Under the pieces are notes generated by a model that saw only the letters and a program-made list of their open reading frames with translations, was not told the DNA's origin and searched no databases. Positions 1 through 10,154 of a DNA stretch of 23,248 nt are shown here, one piece after another. The stretch lies in contig DOVP01000301.1 of assembly GCA_003520025.1 (NCBI GenBank), positions 1 through 23,248 on the forward strand, in the 5' to 3' direction. The translations under genes were made by a program, and so were the position numbers. This DNA comes from Phycisphaerales bacterium (GTDB taxonomy: Bacteria; Planctomycetota; Phycisphaerae; Phycisphaerales; SM1A02). Numbering within the stretch: position 1 is the stretch's first letter; each line of letters starts with the position of its first letter.

Positions 1-24
1 TTCAAGTGGGCCATACTGGATTTG
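1..24. repeat. Copy of the tRNA-Val 3' end (att-like direct repeat, left copy)
   Basis: These 24 bases are identical to positions 157-180. The shared stretch covers the acceptor 3' strand, the 3' strand of the T stem and part of the T loop of the tRNA-Val gene, plus six bases beyond the gene. Identity stops inside the T loop, so this is a fragment and not a second tRNA. It may continue left of the window edge. Duplicated tRNA 3' ends are the usual mark of integration by tyrosine recombinases. That origin is inferred, since no integrase is visible. Confidence 0.75.
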
Positions 25-122
25 CACTTTGGGGTCGCGGAGCGGCCCCAATGACCAACCAGACAGTCGCCGGCGCTCGCCGGCGCGGGAGCGGCCGAAG
101 GCCGATCCCATGGACCATGAAG

Positions 123-158
123 AAACGGCGATGGAACCGCAGGTTCCGATCGCCGTTT
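123..158 (-). terminator. Rho-independent-type terminator of tRNA-Val
   Basis: A long, almost perfect inverted repeat lies just beyond the tRNA 3' end. The outer arm AAACGGCGAT (123-132) pairs with ATCGCCGTTT (149-158). The inner arm GGAACC (133-138) pairs with GGTTCC (142-147) around the loop GCA, with one unpaired G at 148. Read on the minus strand the hairpin ends in CGTTTCTT, a short T-rich tail. Its position 4 bases past the mature tRNA end fits termination of the tRNA transcript. Confidence 0.75.
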
Positions 159-180
159 CAAGTGGGCCATACTGGATTTG
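157..180. repeat. Right copy of the tRNA-Val 3'-end repeat
   Basis: This is the in-gene partner of the repeat at 1-24: 24 of 24 bases are identical. It spans the last 18 bases of the tRNA gene (163-180) and six bases downstream of it. About 132 bases separate the two copies, too few for a mobile element, so any element is either gone or lies outside the window to the left. Confidence 0.75.
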
Positions 181-236
181 AACCAGTGACCTCTTGTGTG
201 TCATACAAGCGCGCTAGCCAACTGCGCCAATGGCCC
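163..236 (-). tRNA. tRNA-Val, anticodon GAC
   Basis: The reverse complement folds as a standard 74-base tRNA: acceptor stem GGGCCAT/ATGGCCC with discriminator A, D stem GCGC/GCGC, anticodon stem CTTGT/ACAAG with loop ATGACAC, and T stem ACTGG/CCAGT with loop TTCAAAT. The anticodon GAC (complement of 200-202) reads the Val codons GUC and GUU. CCA is not encoded. A strong hairpin terminator follows directly, so it is a single-gene unit divergent from the mazG-like gene. On the minus strand upstream, a TATCCT element could be the -10 site, but no well-spaced -35 is evident. Confidence 0.97.
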
Positions 237-263
237 GAGCAGGCAGGATAGCATGCCCACGCC

Positions 264-557
264 ATGCACGATCCAACGCTCAGCGAATTCCAGCAGTTCA
301 TCCGTGACCGATACCAAGAGACCGATCAGGCCAGAGGCCCGGCGCGGACATTTCTGTGGTTCTCCGAGGAGATTGGCGAACTCGCAGAAGCGCTCGCCCG
401 CCGGGAACGCGGCGACGGCGACGAGGCCAACCTCCGTGAGGAGTTTGCCGATGTCCTTGCCTGGCTCACGACCCTTGCCAACATCACCGGTGTAGACCTT
501 GCCCAAGCCGTCCACGACAAGTACGTCATCGACGGCGGTCCCGAAGGCACGAAGTAA
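264..557 (+). CDS. MazG-like nucleotide pyrophosphohydrolase
   Basis: This 97-residue protein has the compact all-alpha MazG/NTP-PPase fold signature. EEIGELAEAL near residues 35-44 and EEFADVLAWL near 59-68 supply the E-x2-E (E36, E39) and E-x2-D (E60, D63) magnesium ligands of the family. Such enzymes hydrolyse nucleoside triphosphates to the monophosphate and pyrophosphate, often to clear damaged or non-canonical nucleotides from the cytoplasm. The length fits single-domain MazG proteins, not the two-domain E. coli enzyme. The ATG at 264 has only a distant AGGCAGG (241-247), so initiation is weakly supported. It is divergent from the tRNA and lies 53 bases before trpA. The actual substrate cannot be read from the sequence. 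Confidence 0.88.
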   Translation: MHDPTLSEFQQFIRDRYQETDQARGPARTFLWFSEEIGELAEALARRERGDGDEANLREEFADVLAWLTTLANITGVDLAQAVHDKYVIDGGPEGTK

Positions 558-597
558 CGTATTTGTCCTGCCCGCTGCTCTGACGGCGACGCCGTCC

Positions 598-603
598 TAC
601 ACT
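598..603 (+). promoter_or_regulatory. Candidate -10 element directly before trpA
   Basis: TACACT matches the TAnnnT pattern and is followed by seven C residues and then the trpA ATG at 611. A transcript starting about seven bases after this element would begin at or next to the ATG, which would make the mRNA leaderless. No -35 sequence and no Shine-Dalgarno site are visible nearby. This is suggestive only. Confidence 0.3.
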
Positions 604-610
604 CCCCCCC

Positions 611-1390
611 ATGTCCCGCATCGACGACATCTTCAGCACCCTCCGCGCGGAGAACAAGCGAGCCCTGATGCCGTTTGTCGTCGGTGGCTATCCAGGCCTT
701 GACGTAACCGAAATGGTGATTGCAGGCTTGGACGGCGCTGGCGCCGCGATGGCCGAAATCGGCTTTCCGTTCTCCGACCCGATTGCAGACGGTCCGGTGA
801 TCGCGGCAGCCATGCACGAGACACTCGAAAATGGGACCACCATCGACACCCTGCTCGCCACCATCGAGCGGGTTCGCCCACGCACCGAAGCAGGACTGAT
901 CGCAATGGTCAGCGAGTCCATTGTCCACAGGCGTGGAGGCGGGACGTTCATCGAACAACTCGCCAGCGTCGGCTTTGACGGACTCATCATCCCGGACATC
1001 GACCACACGGCAGCCGATGAACTGCTTCCGACCGTGGACGCCTGTGATCTGGCCTTCGCCATGCTGATCGCCCCCACCACCACGCCGCAGCGACTTCCCG
1101 AACTCGTCGACCGATGCCGCGGATTCGTGTATCTGCTTGCCCAGACCGGCCTGACCGGCGCCCGCGAGGAACTCCCGGACCTCACCGCTCGTGTTGCGGC
1201 CATCCGAGCATTGACGAACCTGCCCATCGCCGCTGGCTTTGGCATCTCCACACCGGATCAGGTCGCCGCAGCCACAGCCGCCTGCGACGCTGCGATCGTT
1301 GGGTCGGCCTTGGTTGATCGCATGGCCCCCGGAACCGATGCGCCGGAAGCCGCCCTTGCCTTCATTGACATGCTCTCCAACGGCCTCTAG
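611..1390 (+). CDS. trpA: Tryptophan synthase alpha subunit
   Basis: This 259-residue TIM-barrel enzyme cleaves indole-3-glycerol phosphate to indole and glyceraldehyde 3-phosphate, and normally passes indole to the beta subunit TrpB through a tunnel. The two catalytic acids fall at the same numbers as in E. coli: E49 in MAEIGFPFSDP and D60 in IADGP. The C-terminal phosphate-binding segments GFGISTPDQV and AAIVGSALVD are also present, and the length is normal. trpB and the other trp genes are not next to it, so this is a separated trp gene. The ATG at 611 gives the usual N-terminus; the bases before it are a C run with no ribosome site. The gene ends at TAG inside a 12-base palindrome. Confidence 0.97.
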   Translation: MSRIDDIFSTLRAENKRALMPFVVGGYPGLDVTEMVIAGLDGAGAAMAEIGFPFSDPIADGPVIAAAMHETLENGTTIDTLLATIERVRPRTEAGLIAMVSESIVHRRGGGTFIEQLASVGFDGLIIPDIDHTAADELLPTVDACDLAFAMLIAPTTTPQRLPELVDRCRGFVYLLAQTGLTGAREELPDLTARVAAIRALTNLPIAAGFGISTPDQVAAATAACDAAIVGSALVDRMAPGTDAPEAALAFIDMLSNGL

Positions 1391-1491
1391 AGGCTCGAGT
1401 ACGGCCCGACCCTTATTCTTCTTCCAACCCGTGCTAAACTGCCCGGTCGCGCCCGATGTGTGCCCAAACCAAGCAAGGAAACCGATTCGCC

Positions 1492-2883
1492 ATGTCCGAC
1501 GAGACCGCCACCAAAGAAGGCTTCGAGTTCAAGATCGAAGATGCCGGCCCCGCCAGAAAGCGGCTGCACATCACCGTCTCGGCCGAGGCGGTCAAAGGAA
1601 AGATCGATGCGTCGATCGGCACGCTCCGGAATCAGTCCTCGCTGCCCGGCTTCCGAAAGGGCAGGGCTCCGATGCAACTGCTTGAGCGTCGCTTTGGCGA
1701 GGCCCTGCGTGAAGAAGCGCGGAACGAACTCATGCAGGAAGGATGTCAGAACGCCTTTGAACAACTCGGCATCCGTCCGCTTGGCGACCTCGAACCCGTG
1801 GACCCCGATGCCACGATCGAAATCGAGTCAGGCAAGCCGCTGGAATTCGGCGTCGAATTCGAGGTGGTTCCCGAGTTTGATCTCCCCGATTTCAGCACCA
1901 TCACCATTTCCCGTCCACAACTCGACGTGACCGACGAGCACATCGACGAGGAACTCGAACGACAGTGCATGCGAATGGGCAGCGCAGAAGAGTTGAAAGG
2001 CGCTTTCGTTCCGGCAGATCGCCTGCTCGGCAGTGCTGAACTCTTCATCGAAGATGCCGAAGAGCCCGCCTTCGCCCATGGCCAAGTTCTTGTCGTTCTT
2101 CCAGCCAAGGGCGAGTCCGGCCAGGTACTTGGACTAATGGTCGAAAAACTCGGAGACTGCTTCAAGAAAGCAAAACTGGGCGACACCATCGAAATCAAGA
2201 CCACCGGTCCTGAAAACCATGAGCGAGAAGACGTCCAAGGCAAGTCCCTCCGCATCGTATTTACGATCCACATCGCCGAACGGATCACGCCGTGCACAAA
2301 GGACGAACTGCTCGAGCGGTTCTCGCTGGCATCTGAAGACGTGCTTCGTGAACAGGTACGGCTCGCGCTTGAGCAGCAGCGGGACGAAGACCAGGGCGCG
2401 GCCATGCGGGAGCAGATGCTCAAGGCCGTGACCGCCGAGGTTGAAATGGAATTGCCTGAAAAAGCGTCTGGTCGCCAGATTGCCACTGACCTCGAGCGGA
2501 TCCAGATGGAACTCATGTCCAAGGGCATGCAAGCCGAAGAGGTCGAAGAGAAACTCGCCGAAGTACGCGATCGCTCTGCGGCGCAAACCATGGAACGGCT
2601 CAAGACATGGTTCATCCTGCAGCGGATCGCCGGCGATGAAGAGATCGACGTTTCCGAGCAGGAGATCAACGCCCGCATCGCCACCATCGCTATGCGGCAG
2701 GGCATGCGTCCCGACAAACTCCGCGCCGACATGGTCAAGAACGATCGCATCATGCAACTGGCTGGATCGATCCGTGAGCAAAAAGCTGCCGACCACATGG
2801 TCGAGCAGGCGACCACCAAGGACGTCTCGATGGATGAGTGGAACAAGCAGTTGGAAGCTGAAAAGGCGACATCACCATCGTGA
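1492..2883 (+). CDS. tig: Trigger factor, ribosome-associated chaperone
   Basis: Trigger factor binds the large ribosomal subunit at the exit tunnel and shields nascent chains. The N-terminal ribosome-binding domain shows the signature GFRKGRAP at residues 53-60, equivalent to the F-R-K loop that contacts protein L23. A middle region of about 150-250 occupies the place of the FKBP-type prolyl isomerase domain but is weakly recognisable. The glutamate-rich helical C-terminal part forms the chaperone arms. At 463 residues it is slightly longer than the E. coli protein (432). I chose ATG 1492, which has AAGGAA (1475-1480) 11 bases upstream; an in-frame ATG at 1456 would add 12 unlikely residues. 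The stop overlaps the next gene's GTG by four bases, and clpX follows, as in the classic tig-clpP-clpX arrangement but without clpP. Confidence 0.93.
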   Translation: MSDETATKEGFEFKIEDAGPARKRLHITVSAEAVKGKIDASIGTLRNQSSLPGFRKGRAPMQLLERRFGEALREEARNELMQEGCQNAFEQLGIRPLGDLEPVDPDATIEIESGKPLEFGVEFEVVPEFDLPDFSTITISRPQLDVTDEHIDEELERQCMRMGSAEELKGAFVPADRLLGSAELFIEDAEEPAFAHGQVLVVLPAKGESGQVLGLMVEKLGDCFKKAKLGDTIEIKTTGPENHEREDVQGKSLRIVFTIHIAERITPCTKDELLERFSLASEDVLREQVRLALEQQRDEDQGAAMREQMLKAVTAEVEMELPEKASGRQIATDLERIQMELMSKGMQAEEVEEKLAEVRDRSAAQTMERLKTWFILQRIAGDEEIDVSEQEINARIATIAMRQGMRPDKLRADMVKNDRIMQLAGSIREQKAADHMVEQATTKDVSMDEWNKQLEAEKATSPS

Positions 2884-3146
2884 TCGAATCGCTTGTGGCA
2901 GCCAGTGAAACCGGGGCAGGAACACAGGTCTTCACTCGCGTCCTCGTACCCCTTCTGGTCTTGGCGGCGTTCGTGGTGTTCGCGTGGATCCTGATCACCA
3001 CCATCCGCAGGCGGCTCAGCGATCCAGGCCCGTCACAATCGACCAGTTACACGCTGGAGGAACTGCGAACCATGCGCGCAGACGGGCTGCTCAGCGAGGA
3101 GGAGTTCCAACGGGCGCACGACCAACTCACGGCTGAATCGCACTAA
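2880..3146 (+). CDS. Small membrane protein with a SHOCT domain
   Basis: This 88-residue protein has a single hydrophobic helix at about residues 19-41, followed by basic residues (RRR) that suggest a cytoplasmic C-terminus. It ends in a SHOCT-type short helical domain at about 57-84, with the typical pattern LEELRTMRADGLLSEEEF. SHOCT domains occur at the ends of many unrelated membrane and short proteins and are thought to mediate oligomerisation; no enzymatic role is implied. It starts at GTG in the overlap GTGA with the trigger factor stop, so translation is probably coupled. It sits where clpP is found in many bacteria, but it has no protease features. Its function is unknown. Confidence 0.8.
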   Translation: MIESLVAASETGAGTQVFTRVLVPLLVLAAFVVFAWILITTIRRRLSDPGPSQSTSYTLEELRTMRADGLLSEEEFQRAHDQLTAESH

Positions 3147-3251
3147 AAAGCCCCCCCCTCGCGGCCCAATGGTGTCAAACCCGAAGAATAACCCGCGCCA
3201 TCTGGAGAAAATGGTGGCAGGGTAGGGAGTCAGGATCGCCGGTATCGACAG

Positions 3252-3257
3252 TACACT
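3252..3257 (+). promoter_or_regulatory. Candidate -10 element upstream of clpX
   Basis: The 181-base gap before clpX contains TACACT, the same hexamer as upstream of trpA. No convincing -35 box lies 16-18 bases before it. It would give a 5' leader of roughly 65 bases to the Shine-Dalgarno-preceded ATG at 3328. The rest of the gap holds no clear terminator or RNA element. Confidence 0.25.
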
Positions 3258-3327
3258 GCGGCTGCGACGCGTCATCAGACGGGGCCGCTTGTCCAGAGTC
3301 CACGGATCAAGTGAGGGAAGTGAGTTC

Positions 3328-4755
<1,428 letters not shown>

Positions 4756-4890
4756 ACCGTCCGAACTCGCTCGGAGAGGCCAAGTAAATAGAGGGGGACT
4801 ACTTTTTTGCGCCGCTCCAGTGCCCCAGGCGGGCGAGGCGGGGCTTCGACGTTCAACGCGAGACGCTGTTCGTGGCTTGCAACTACCCCC

Positions 4891-4919
4891 TTGACCAGTG
4901 TTCAAACCTGGGCTACCAT
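4891..4919 (+). promoter_or_regulatory. Sigma-70-like promoter for rpmB
   Basis: The -35 box TTGACC (4891-4896) and -10 box TACCAT (4914-4919) are separated by 17 bases, the ideal spacing. Each differs modestly from TTGACA and TATAAT. The promoter lies about 50 bases before the rpmB ATG, in the 216-base gap after clpX. It indicates that rpmB, and possibly dnaG-rpoD behind it, starts a separate transcript from clpX. Confidence 0.55.
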
Positions 4920-4971
4920 CCGCGATTCCGCTCGAAATACGCCTTTTCAAGGCTCGGAGGCCCTGAATCTC

Positions 4972-5253
4972 ATGCCACGTGTCTGCCATTTCACCGGTGC
5001 CCGGACCACAACGGGACGGAAGATTCACTATCGCGGACGCCCGAAATATCAGGGCGGTATCGGCCTAAAGCCCAGTGGAATTGCCCGCAGGACCTTCAAA
5101 CCCAATATTCAGACCGTTCGAGCAGTCATCGATGGGAAGGCTCGCCGCATCAAGGCAACGGCCAAATCGATCCGTAACGGCTTGGTTGTCAAGCCTTTGC
5201 GTCGCAAGTACGGTTGGACCCGCAAACTGAAACAACAGCAGGGCGAGGGCTGA
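4972..5253 (+). CDS. rpmB: Large ribosomal subunit protein bL28
   Basis: This basic 93-residue protein begins MPRVCHFTGA, the family's N-terminal C-x2-TG pattern, and continues with RRTFKPNIQTVR (residues 39-50), matching the F-x-PN motif of L28. It is a structural protein of the 50S subunit. It is somewhat longer than E. coli L28 (78 residues) because of a Gly/Lys-rich insert around residues 21-37 and a basic tail. ATG 4972 is the start that gives the canonical N-terminus; upstream in-frame sequence is not protein-like. It has its own promoter and is followed by the 300-base spacer leading to dnaG. rpmG, its usual partner, is not adjacent. Confidence 0.93.
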   Translation: MPRVCHFTGARTTTGRKIHYRGRPKYQGGIGLKPSGIARRTFKPNIQTVRAVIDGKARRIKATAKSIRNGLVVKPLRRKYGWTRKLKQQQGEG

Positions 5254-5319
5254 GCCCGAGCCTGGAGGTACCACGGAAAGGTCCGATTGGACCAATTCTG
5301 AGGATTTTTCGTAGACAAC

Positions 5320-5341
5320 GCCCTTTTTCGGGCTAATTATT
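5320..5341 (+). terminator. Weak candidate terminator after rpmB
   Basis: GCCC (5320-5323) and GGGC (5330-5333) can pair around TTTTTC, followed by the AT-rich tail TAATTATT. The stem is only four base pairs, so any termination is probably partial, which would allow read-through into dnaG-rpoD. Confidence 0.25.
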
Positions 5342-5454
5342 CAGACGGTTCGGCGCGTCATCACATCTCAGGGTGCATCCTCGCCTTTCAGGCTTGACTC
5401 CCCACATCTTCCACGCTCAACGCGCTCCGATCCACATTCAAGAACGATTCACAG

Positions 5455-5474
5455 GCCCCGGTTCGCCCGGTGGC
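5455..5474 (+). promoter_or_regulatory. Leader hairpin 1 upstream of dnaG
   Basis: GCCCCGG (5455-5461) pairs with CCGG-T-GGC (5467-5474) around the loop TTCGC, giving seven base pairs with one bulged T. Its 5' arm also belongs to a competing long-range helix (5454-5460 with 5492-5498). Confidence 0.4.
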
Positions 5475-5487
5475 TTGATGTACGTGT

Positions 5488-5513
5488 CCGTCGGGGCCGC
5501 AAGGCTTCGACGG
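5488..5513 (+). promoter_or_regulatory. Leader hairpin 2 upstream of dnaG with a GNRA tetraloop
   Basis: CCGTCGGGGCC (5488-5498) pairs with GGCTTCGACGG (5503-5513), including two G-U pairs, around the loop GCAA. This is an 11-base-pair stem closed by a GNRA tetraloop, a shape typical of structured RNA and not of an intrinsic terminator, since no T run follows. It ends 40 bases before the preferred dnaG start. Its upper 5' arm overlaps the alternative helix CGGGGCC (5492-5498) pairing with 5454-5460. Confidence 0.45.
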
Positions 5514-5553
5514 CGAGTTTGGCCGTTGAGTGGCGGCGATGAGGTGTGTTTGC

Positions 5554-7389
5554 GTGGCAACGCGGGATGAAATTGAACGAGTGCGGGAGGCCACCAATCT
5601 GGTCGACCTGATCGGCGAGCACGTCGCCCTCCAGCCGAGGGGACGTGAGCACGTCGGCCTGTGCCCGTTCCACGATGACCGCCGGCCTTCCTTCGCCGTT
5701 GTCACCCACAAGCAGGCTGCCTTCTACAAGTGCCACGCCTGCGGTGCCGCTGGCGACTGCTTCCGCTTCGTGCAGGAGCATTTGGGCAAGGAATTCGGCG
5801 AAGCCCTTCAATTCCTCGCCGAGCGAGCAGGCGTGGAACTGAGCGATCAATATGACGAAGACCACGATCGACGGCGATCTCGCCGCGGCTGGCTTCGCAA
5901 GGCGCTCAATGCCGGCGACACCCACTTCCGCCACCTGCTCGACGACGAAACCGCCGGAACTGATGCGCGGGCCGCCATCACTGCAAGGGGTATTTCCAAG
6001 GAGATGGTCGAGCGATTTGGCCTCGGATGTGCTGGTGATGGGTGGAGCACCCTGCGGGACGCGCTGTGCAGCGAGGACCTTCCCGACCCCGTGCTCGTTG
6101 CCGCCGGATTGATCAAGCAGCGTGACGATGGACACACCTGGGACGCCTTCCGGCACCGCCTGATCTTCCCGATCCACGACGAGAGCGGGCAACCGATTGC
6201 CTTCGGCGGACGCATCCTCTCGGAGGACGAGGAGCCCAAATACCTCAACTCATGCGAGCATGATCTGTTCCACAAGAGCCGCACCCTGTACGGACTGCAT
6301 CAAGCCCGCCGAGCCATCATGGCCGCTGGCCGCGTCATCGTGGCCGAGGGCTACACCGACGTGATCGCATGCCACCAAGCAGAGATCTGCAACGTGGTCG
6401 CCACACTCGGCACATCCATGACCACCGACCACGCCCGCATCCTCGCCAGGATGTGCGATGTGGCGGTCCTGCTCTTTGACGGCGACGAGGCCGGACAACG
6501 CGCCGCGGAACGGGCCATTCCACTGATGATGGCCCATGATGTCGACGTGCGAATCTGCGTACTTCCAGACGGAATCGATCCAGACCAACTCCTGCGTCAG
6601 GACGGTGGCGTGGAGGCCTTCCACGCCGCGGTCGAACAGGCCAGCGATGCCTTTGCCTTCATGCTCAATCGACTGGAACAGCAACTCCAGAATGCCCAAG
6701 GGGTGTCTGGAAGACAACGGTGTATCGAAGCCTTTGTCGACACGGTCGCCCGAGACGGCATGAACCACGCGGCGCCGCTGCGGCGGGCGATGCTCGTCAG
6801 CCGACTGGCTGAACTGGCCGGTGTCGCCTCGGCGGTCATTGATGAACTGCTGAGAAAGGCCGATGCTCGCCACAGCACAAGCGACCAGCACCAAGAGCCA
6901 GCTCCCGCCTTCGCTGGCGACATCGAGATCGCGCCAGCCCTACGCCGAGCCGAACTTGATCTGCTCGCCGTCACGCTGCACCTGACACCGCGGGAAGACG
7001 TGGATTTGGATTCCGATTGCAACCTGCTGACCGACCCGACGGCCAGACGCATCGCCCGGGGGATCGCCGATGCAGCCACGCTTGACGGCAACCTGACAAT
7101 GCAGGCTTTGCTTGACCAACTCCAAGATGATGCCGATCGGAGCATCGCCTCCGAACTCTACTTCGAAGGTCGGCGAATGATCGACGCGATGGATGGCGAT
7201 TCGCTCGCCGCATACACAACCTGTGAAACCGCGTTGACACGGTGCCGACAGGAAGCGGAATCACGACAGCGAATGAACGAATGGAAGGCTTCGGCGGAAC
7301 GAGATCCACAGGCCGCCGCAGCCGTGATTGAACACCTCAGAGAATTAGGCCCGCGGGCCGCGGCCATGCCGCGACCGGCGGGGCAGTAG
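5554..7389 (+). CDS. dnaG: DNA primase
   Basis: DnaG makes the RNA primers for chromosome replication. The N-terminal CHC2 zinc domain has C37, H40, C60 and C63 (LCPFH and YKCHACG). The RNA-polymerase-like core includes FRHRLIFPI (199-207). The Toprim centre shows E265 in VAEGYTDV and DGD at 309-311 in [10 protein letters not shown]. The roughly 190-residue C-terminal part is the presumed DnaB-interacting region and is poorly conserved. I prefer GTG 5554 (protein begins [10 protein letters not shown], 611 residues) because GAGG lies nine bases upstream and the N-terminus then matches the family. ATG 5539 and GTG 5530 are in-frame alternatives. The gene is followed after 43 bases by rpoD, as in the macromolecular-synthesis operon of other bacteria. 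Confidence 0.96.
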   Translation: MATRDEIERVREATNLVDLIGEHVALQPRGREHVGLCPFHDDRRPSFAVVTHKQAAFYKCHACGAAGDCFRFVQEHLGKEFGEALQFLAERAGVELSDQYDEDHDRRRSRRGWLRKALNAGDTHFRHLLDDETAGTDARAAITARGISKEMVERFGLGCAGDGWSTLRDALCSEDLPDPVLVAAGLIKQRDDGHTWDAFRHRLIFPIHDESGQPIAFGGRILSEDEEPKYLNSCEHDLFHKSRTLYGLHQARRAIMAAGRVIVAEGYTDVIACHQAEICNVVATLGTSMTTDHARILARMCDVAVLLFDGDEAGQRAAERAIPLMMAHDVDVRICVLPDGIDPDQLLRQDGGVEAFHAAVEQASDAFAFMLNRLEQQLQNAQGVSGRQRCIEAFVDTVARDGMNHAAPLRRAMLVSRLAELAGVASAVIDELLRKADARHSTSDQHQEPAPAFAGDIEIAPALRRAELDLLAVTLHLTPREDVDLDSDCNLLTDPTARRIARGIADAATLDGNLTMQALLDQLQDDADRSIASELYFEGRRMIDAMDGDSLAAYTTCETALTRCRQEAESRQRMNEWKASAERDPQAAAAVIEHLRELGPRAAAMPRPAGQ

Positions 7390-7417
7390 GCGGCCCGGTG
7401 CCGCGCAACATATTTGC

Positions 7418-7423
7418 AGGAGG
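7418..7423 (+). promoter_or_regulatory. Consensus Shine-Dalgarno site of rpoD
   Basis: A perfect AGGAGG lies nine bases before GTG 7433 and decides the rpoD start against the nearby in-frame ATG at 7445. It is the strongest ribosome site in the window, notable where many neighbours lack one. Confidence 0.8.
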
Positions 7424-7432
7424 ACTGCACCA

Positions 7433-9259
<1,827 letters not shown>

Positions 9260-9293
9260 CCACGGCTGCGAGGCAAGAAGAGATATCTGGCGA

Positions 9294-9314
9294 GCGGGCG
9301 TGAATTCAGCCCGC
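9294..9314. terminator. Hairpin at the rpoD/coaC convergent junction
   Basis: GCGGGC (9294-9299) pairs with GCCCGC (9309-9314), with the self-complementary TGAATTCA between. It lies after the rpoD stop and overlaps the end of coaC, so it could slow polymerases coming from both sides. Neither strand carries a T run, so it is not a classical intrinsic terminator. Confidence 0.3.
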
Positions 9315-9851
9315 AATCGCTGAGGCGATTGCATCGGCCAGCGCCTCTGGCTCCGGCATCCGCCCACATCCTTCGGTACGGCAGGCCTGCCAGCCTGTGG
9401 TCGGTTCCAGAATAGTGAAACCGTCATCGCGAAGCGATGTGAGGTTGCGCTGCGTTGCAGGCTGGGCGAGCATGGTGGCATTCATCGACGGGGCGAGCAG
9501 TACAGGCACCTGCTGACGATCAACGGCGGCCACCAGCAATGACAGGGCGTCACCGGCAAACCCGGTGGCGTACTTGGCAAGAGAGTTCATGCTGCACGGA
9601 GCAACGATCATGGCATCGATTCGCCCTGCCAGTGAGACGTGCTGGCTTGTGTGATCGTCCACAGTTGTCCATGAATCCAGACAGACGGGTCTGCCTGAGA
9701 GAGCCTCGAAGGTTACGGCCCCTATGAAGCGAGTCGCCGCTTCAGTCATCGCCACAGTGACCTCATCCCCACGCTGCACGAGCAGGCTGACCAAGGCGGC
9801 TGTCTTGTATGCGGCGATCCCTCCGGTCACACCGACCAGCACACGGCTCAC
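9306..9851 (-). CDS. coaC: Phosphopantothenoylcysteine decarboxylase (stand-alone CoaC)
   Basis: This 181-residue flavoprotein belongs to the HFCD family. It decarboxylates 4'-phosphopantothenoylcysteine to 4'-phosphopantetheine in coenzyme A synthesis, using FMN. Seen here are the FMN-binding start VLVGVTGGIAAYK (residues 4-16), the active-site His H71 in SQHVSLA, the PSMNATM motif (121-127) with N124, and the substrate-clamp Cys C157 in QACRTEGCGRM. In E. coli CoaC is fused to the synthetase CoaB; here the protein ends where CoaB would begin and CoaB is not adjacent. The GTG start at 9851 overlaps the rpoZ stop as GTGA, so translation is probably coupled. Related flavoproteins such as lantibiotic decarboxylases are less likely given the rpoZ context. 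Confidence 0.9.
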   Translation of the reverse strand: MSRVLVGVTGGIAAYKTAALVSLLVQRGDEVTVAMTEAATRFIGAVTFEALSGRPVCLDSWTTVDDHTSQHVSLAGRIDAMIVAPCSMNSLAKYATGFAGDALSLLVAAVDRQQVPVLLAPSMNATMLAQPATQRNLTSLRDDGFTILEPTTGWQACRTEGCGRMPEPEALADAIASAIAG

Positions 9852-10099
9852 GTGGCTTCGATCGGCCAGCCGGGGCCGTGCTTCGCGGTAGCGTCGGTCG
9901 CATCGACCCACCGTGGCGCGATCTTGTCCTGCAAGATCTCTTCGATGACGATCTCGAGATCAGTGCGCCCCTCCCGCTCGACCAGCGGCCGAGCGCTGTC
10001 GACCGTGATTTCCTTGAGCCGACGCTGAATCAGCGCGCACAACTTGAAACGGCCACCGACTTTGTTCACGATTTCATCGCTACGAAGGGCTTCGATCAT
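9848..10099 (-). CDS. rpoZ: RNA polymerase omega subunit
   Basis: Omega is the small RNA polymerase subunit that helps fold and retain beta-prime. The 83-residue product contains the omega core, with IVNKVGGRFKLCALIQRRL near residues 10-28 and a following ARPLV. ATG 10099 gives the usual N-terminus. Upstream AGGGAG lies ten bases away, and the in-frame extension further upstream would run through the promoter. It is the first gene of a two-gene unit with coaC, matching the gmk-rpoZ-coaBC order of many bacteria, except that gmk is missing and a divergent clc gene stands in its place. The C-terminal part after residue 60 is not conserved. Confidence 0.85.
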   Translation of the reverse strand: MIEALRSDEIVNKVGGRFKLCALIQRRLKEITVDSARPLVEREGRTDLEIVIEEILQDKIAPRWVDATDATAKHGPGWPIEAT

Positions 10100-10118
10100 G
10101 TGATGGGCACTCCCTGAA

Positions 10119-10138
10119 AGCCCCGATCTGGCGGGGCT
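10119..10138 (-). promoter_or_regulatory. Hairpin in the rpoZ leader
   Basis: AGCCCC and GGGGCT pair around an eight-base loop within the short rpoZ 5' leader; on the minus strand the stem is followed by TTTC. It could be a weak attenuator or simply structure before the ribosome site. Confidence 0.3.
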
Positions 10139-10154
10139 GGCCTGAGCCAGGCCA
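10138..10154. promoter_or_regulatory. Inverted repeat at the rpoZ transcription start
   Basis: TGGCCT and AGGCCA flank GAGCC as a perfect 6-5-6 inverted repeat. It abuts the -10 box and covers the expected start point near 10147, a position suited to a repressor operator. No binding protein can be named. Confidence 0.25.

Larger units (their letters stand above)
5254..5553 (+). other. 300-base spacer between rpmB and dnaG; structured leader region
   Basis: No convincing gene lies here. Visible elements are a perfect small palindrome ATTGG-A-CCAAT (5286-5296), a weak hairpin GCCC-TTTTTC-GGGC followed by TAATTATT (5320-5341), a TTGACT (5394-5399) that could be a -35 box but has no good -10 partner, and two GC-rich hairpins described separately (5455-5474 and 5488-5513). 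Whether dnaG is read from the rpmB promoter or from its own cannot be settled from sequence. Confidence 0.5.

Noticed and set aside
67..86. Two tandem copies of TCGCCGGCGC
   Set aside because: Only two units in GC-rich spacer DNA; too short to support a functional or mobile repeat.
6..251. Plus-strand frame of 81 codons across the tRNA-Val gene
   Set aside because: It reads through the antisense of the tRNA and its terminator; the peptide is the familiar artefact of translating a tRNA gene.
1383..1394. Palindrome GCCTCTAGAGGC over the trpA stop codon
   Set aside because: It has no loop and no T run, so it is a poor terminator; a 12-base palindrome can arise by chance.
1435..1440. TAAACT as a -10 box for tig
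   Set aside because: No acceptable -35 element at 16-18 bases, so it was not listed as a promoter.
4782..4808. AAGTA/TACTT stem followed by T residues after clpX
   Set aside because: Five mostly A-T pairs with a 13-base loop make a very weak hairpin despite the T run; not enough for a terminator call.
5373..5570. GTG-started frame of 65 codons before dnaG
   Set aside because: No ribosome site, no recognisable protein features, and it runs over the leader hairpins and into dnaG.
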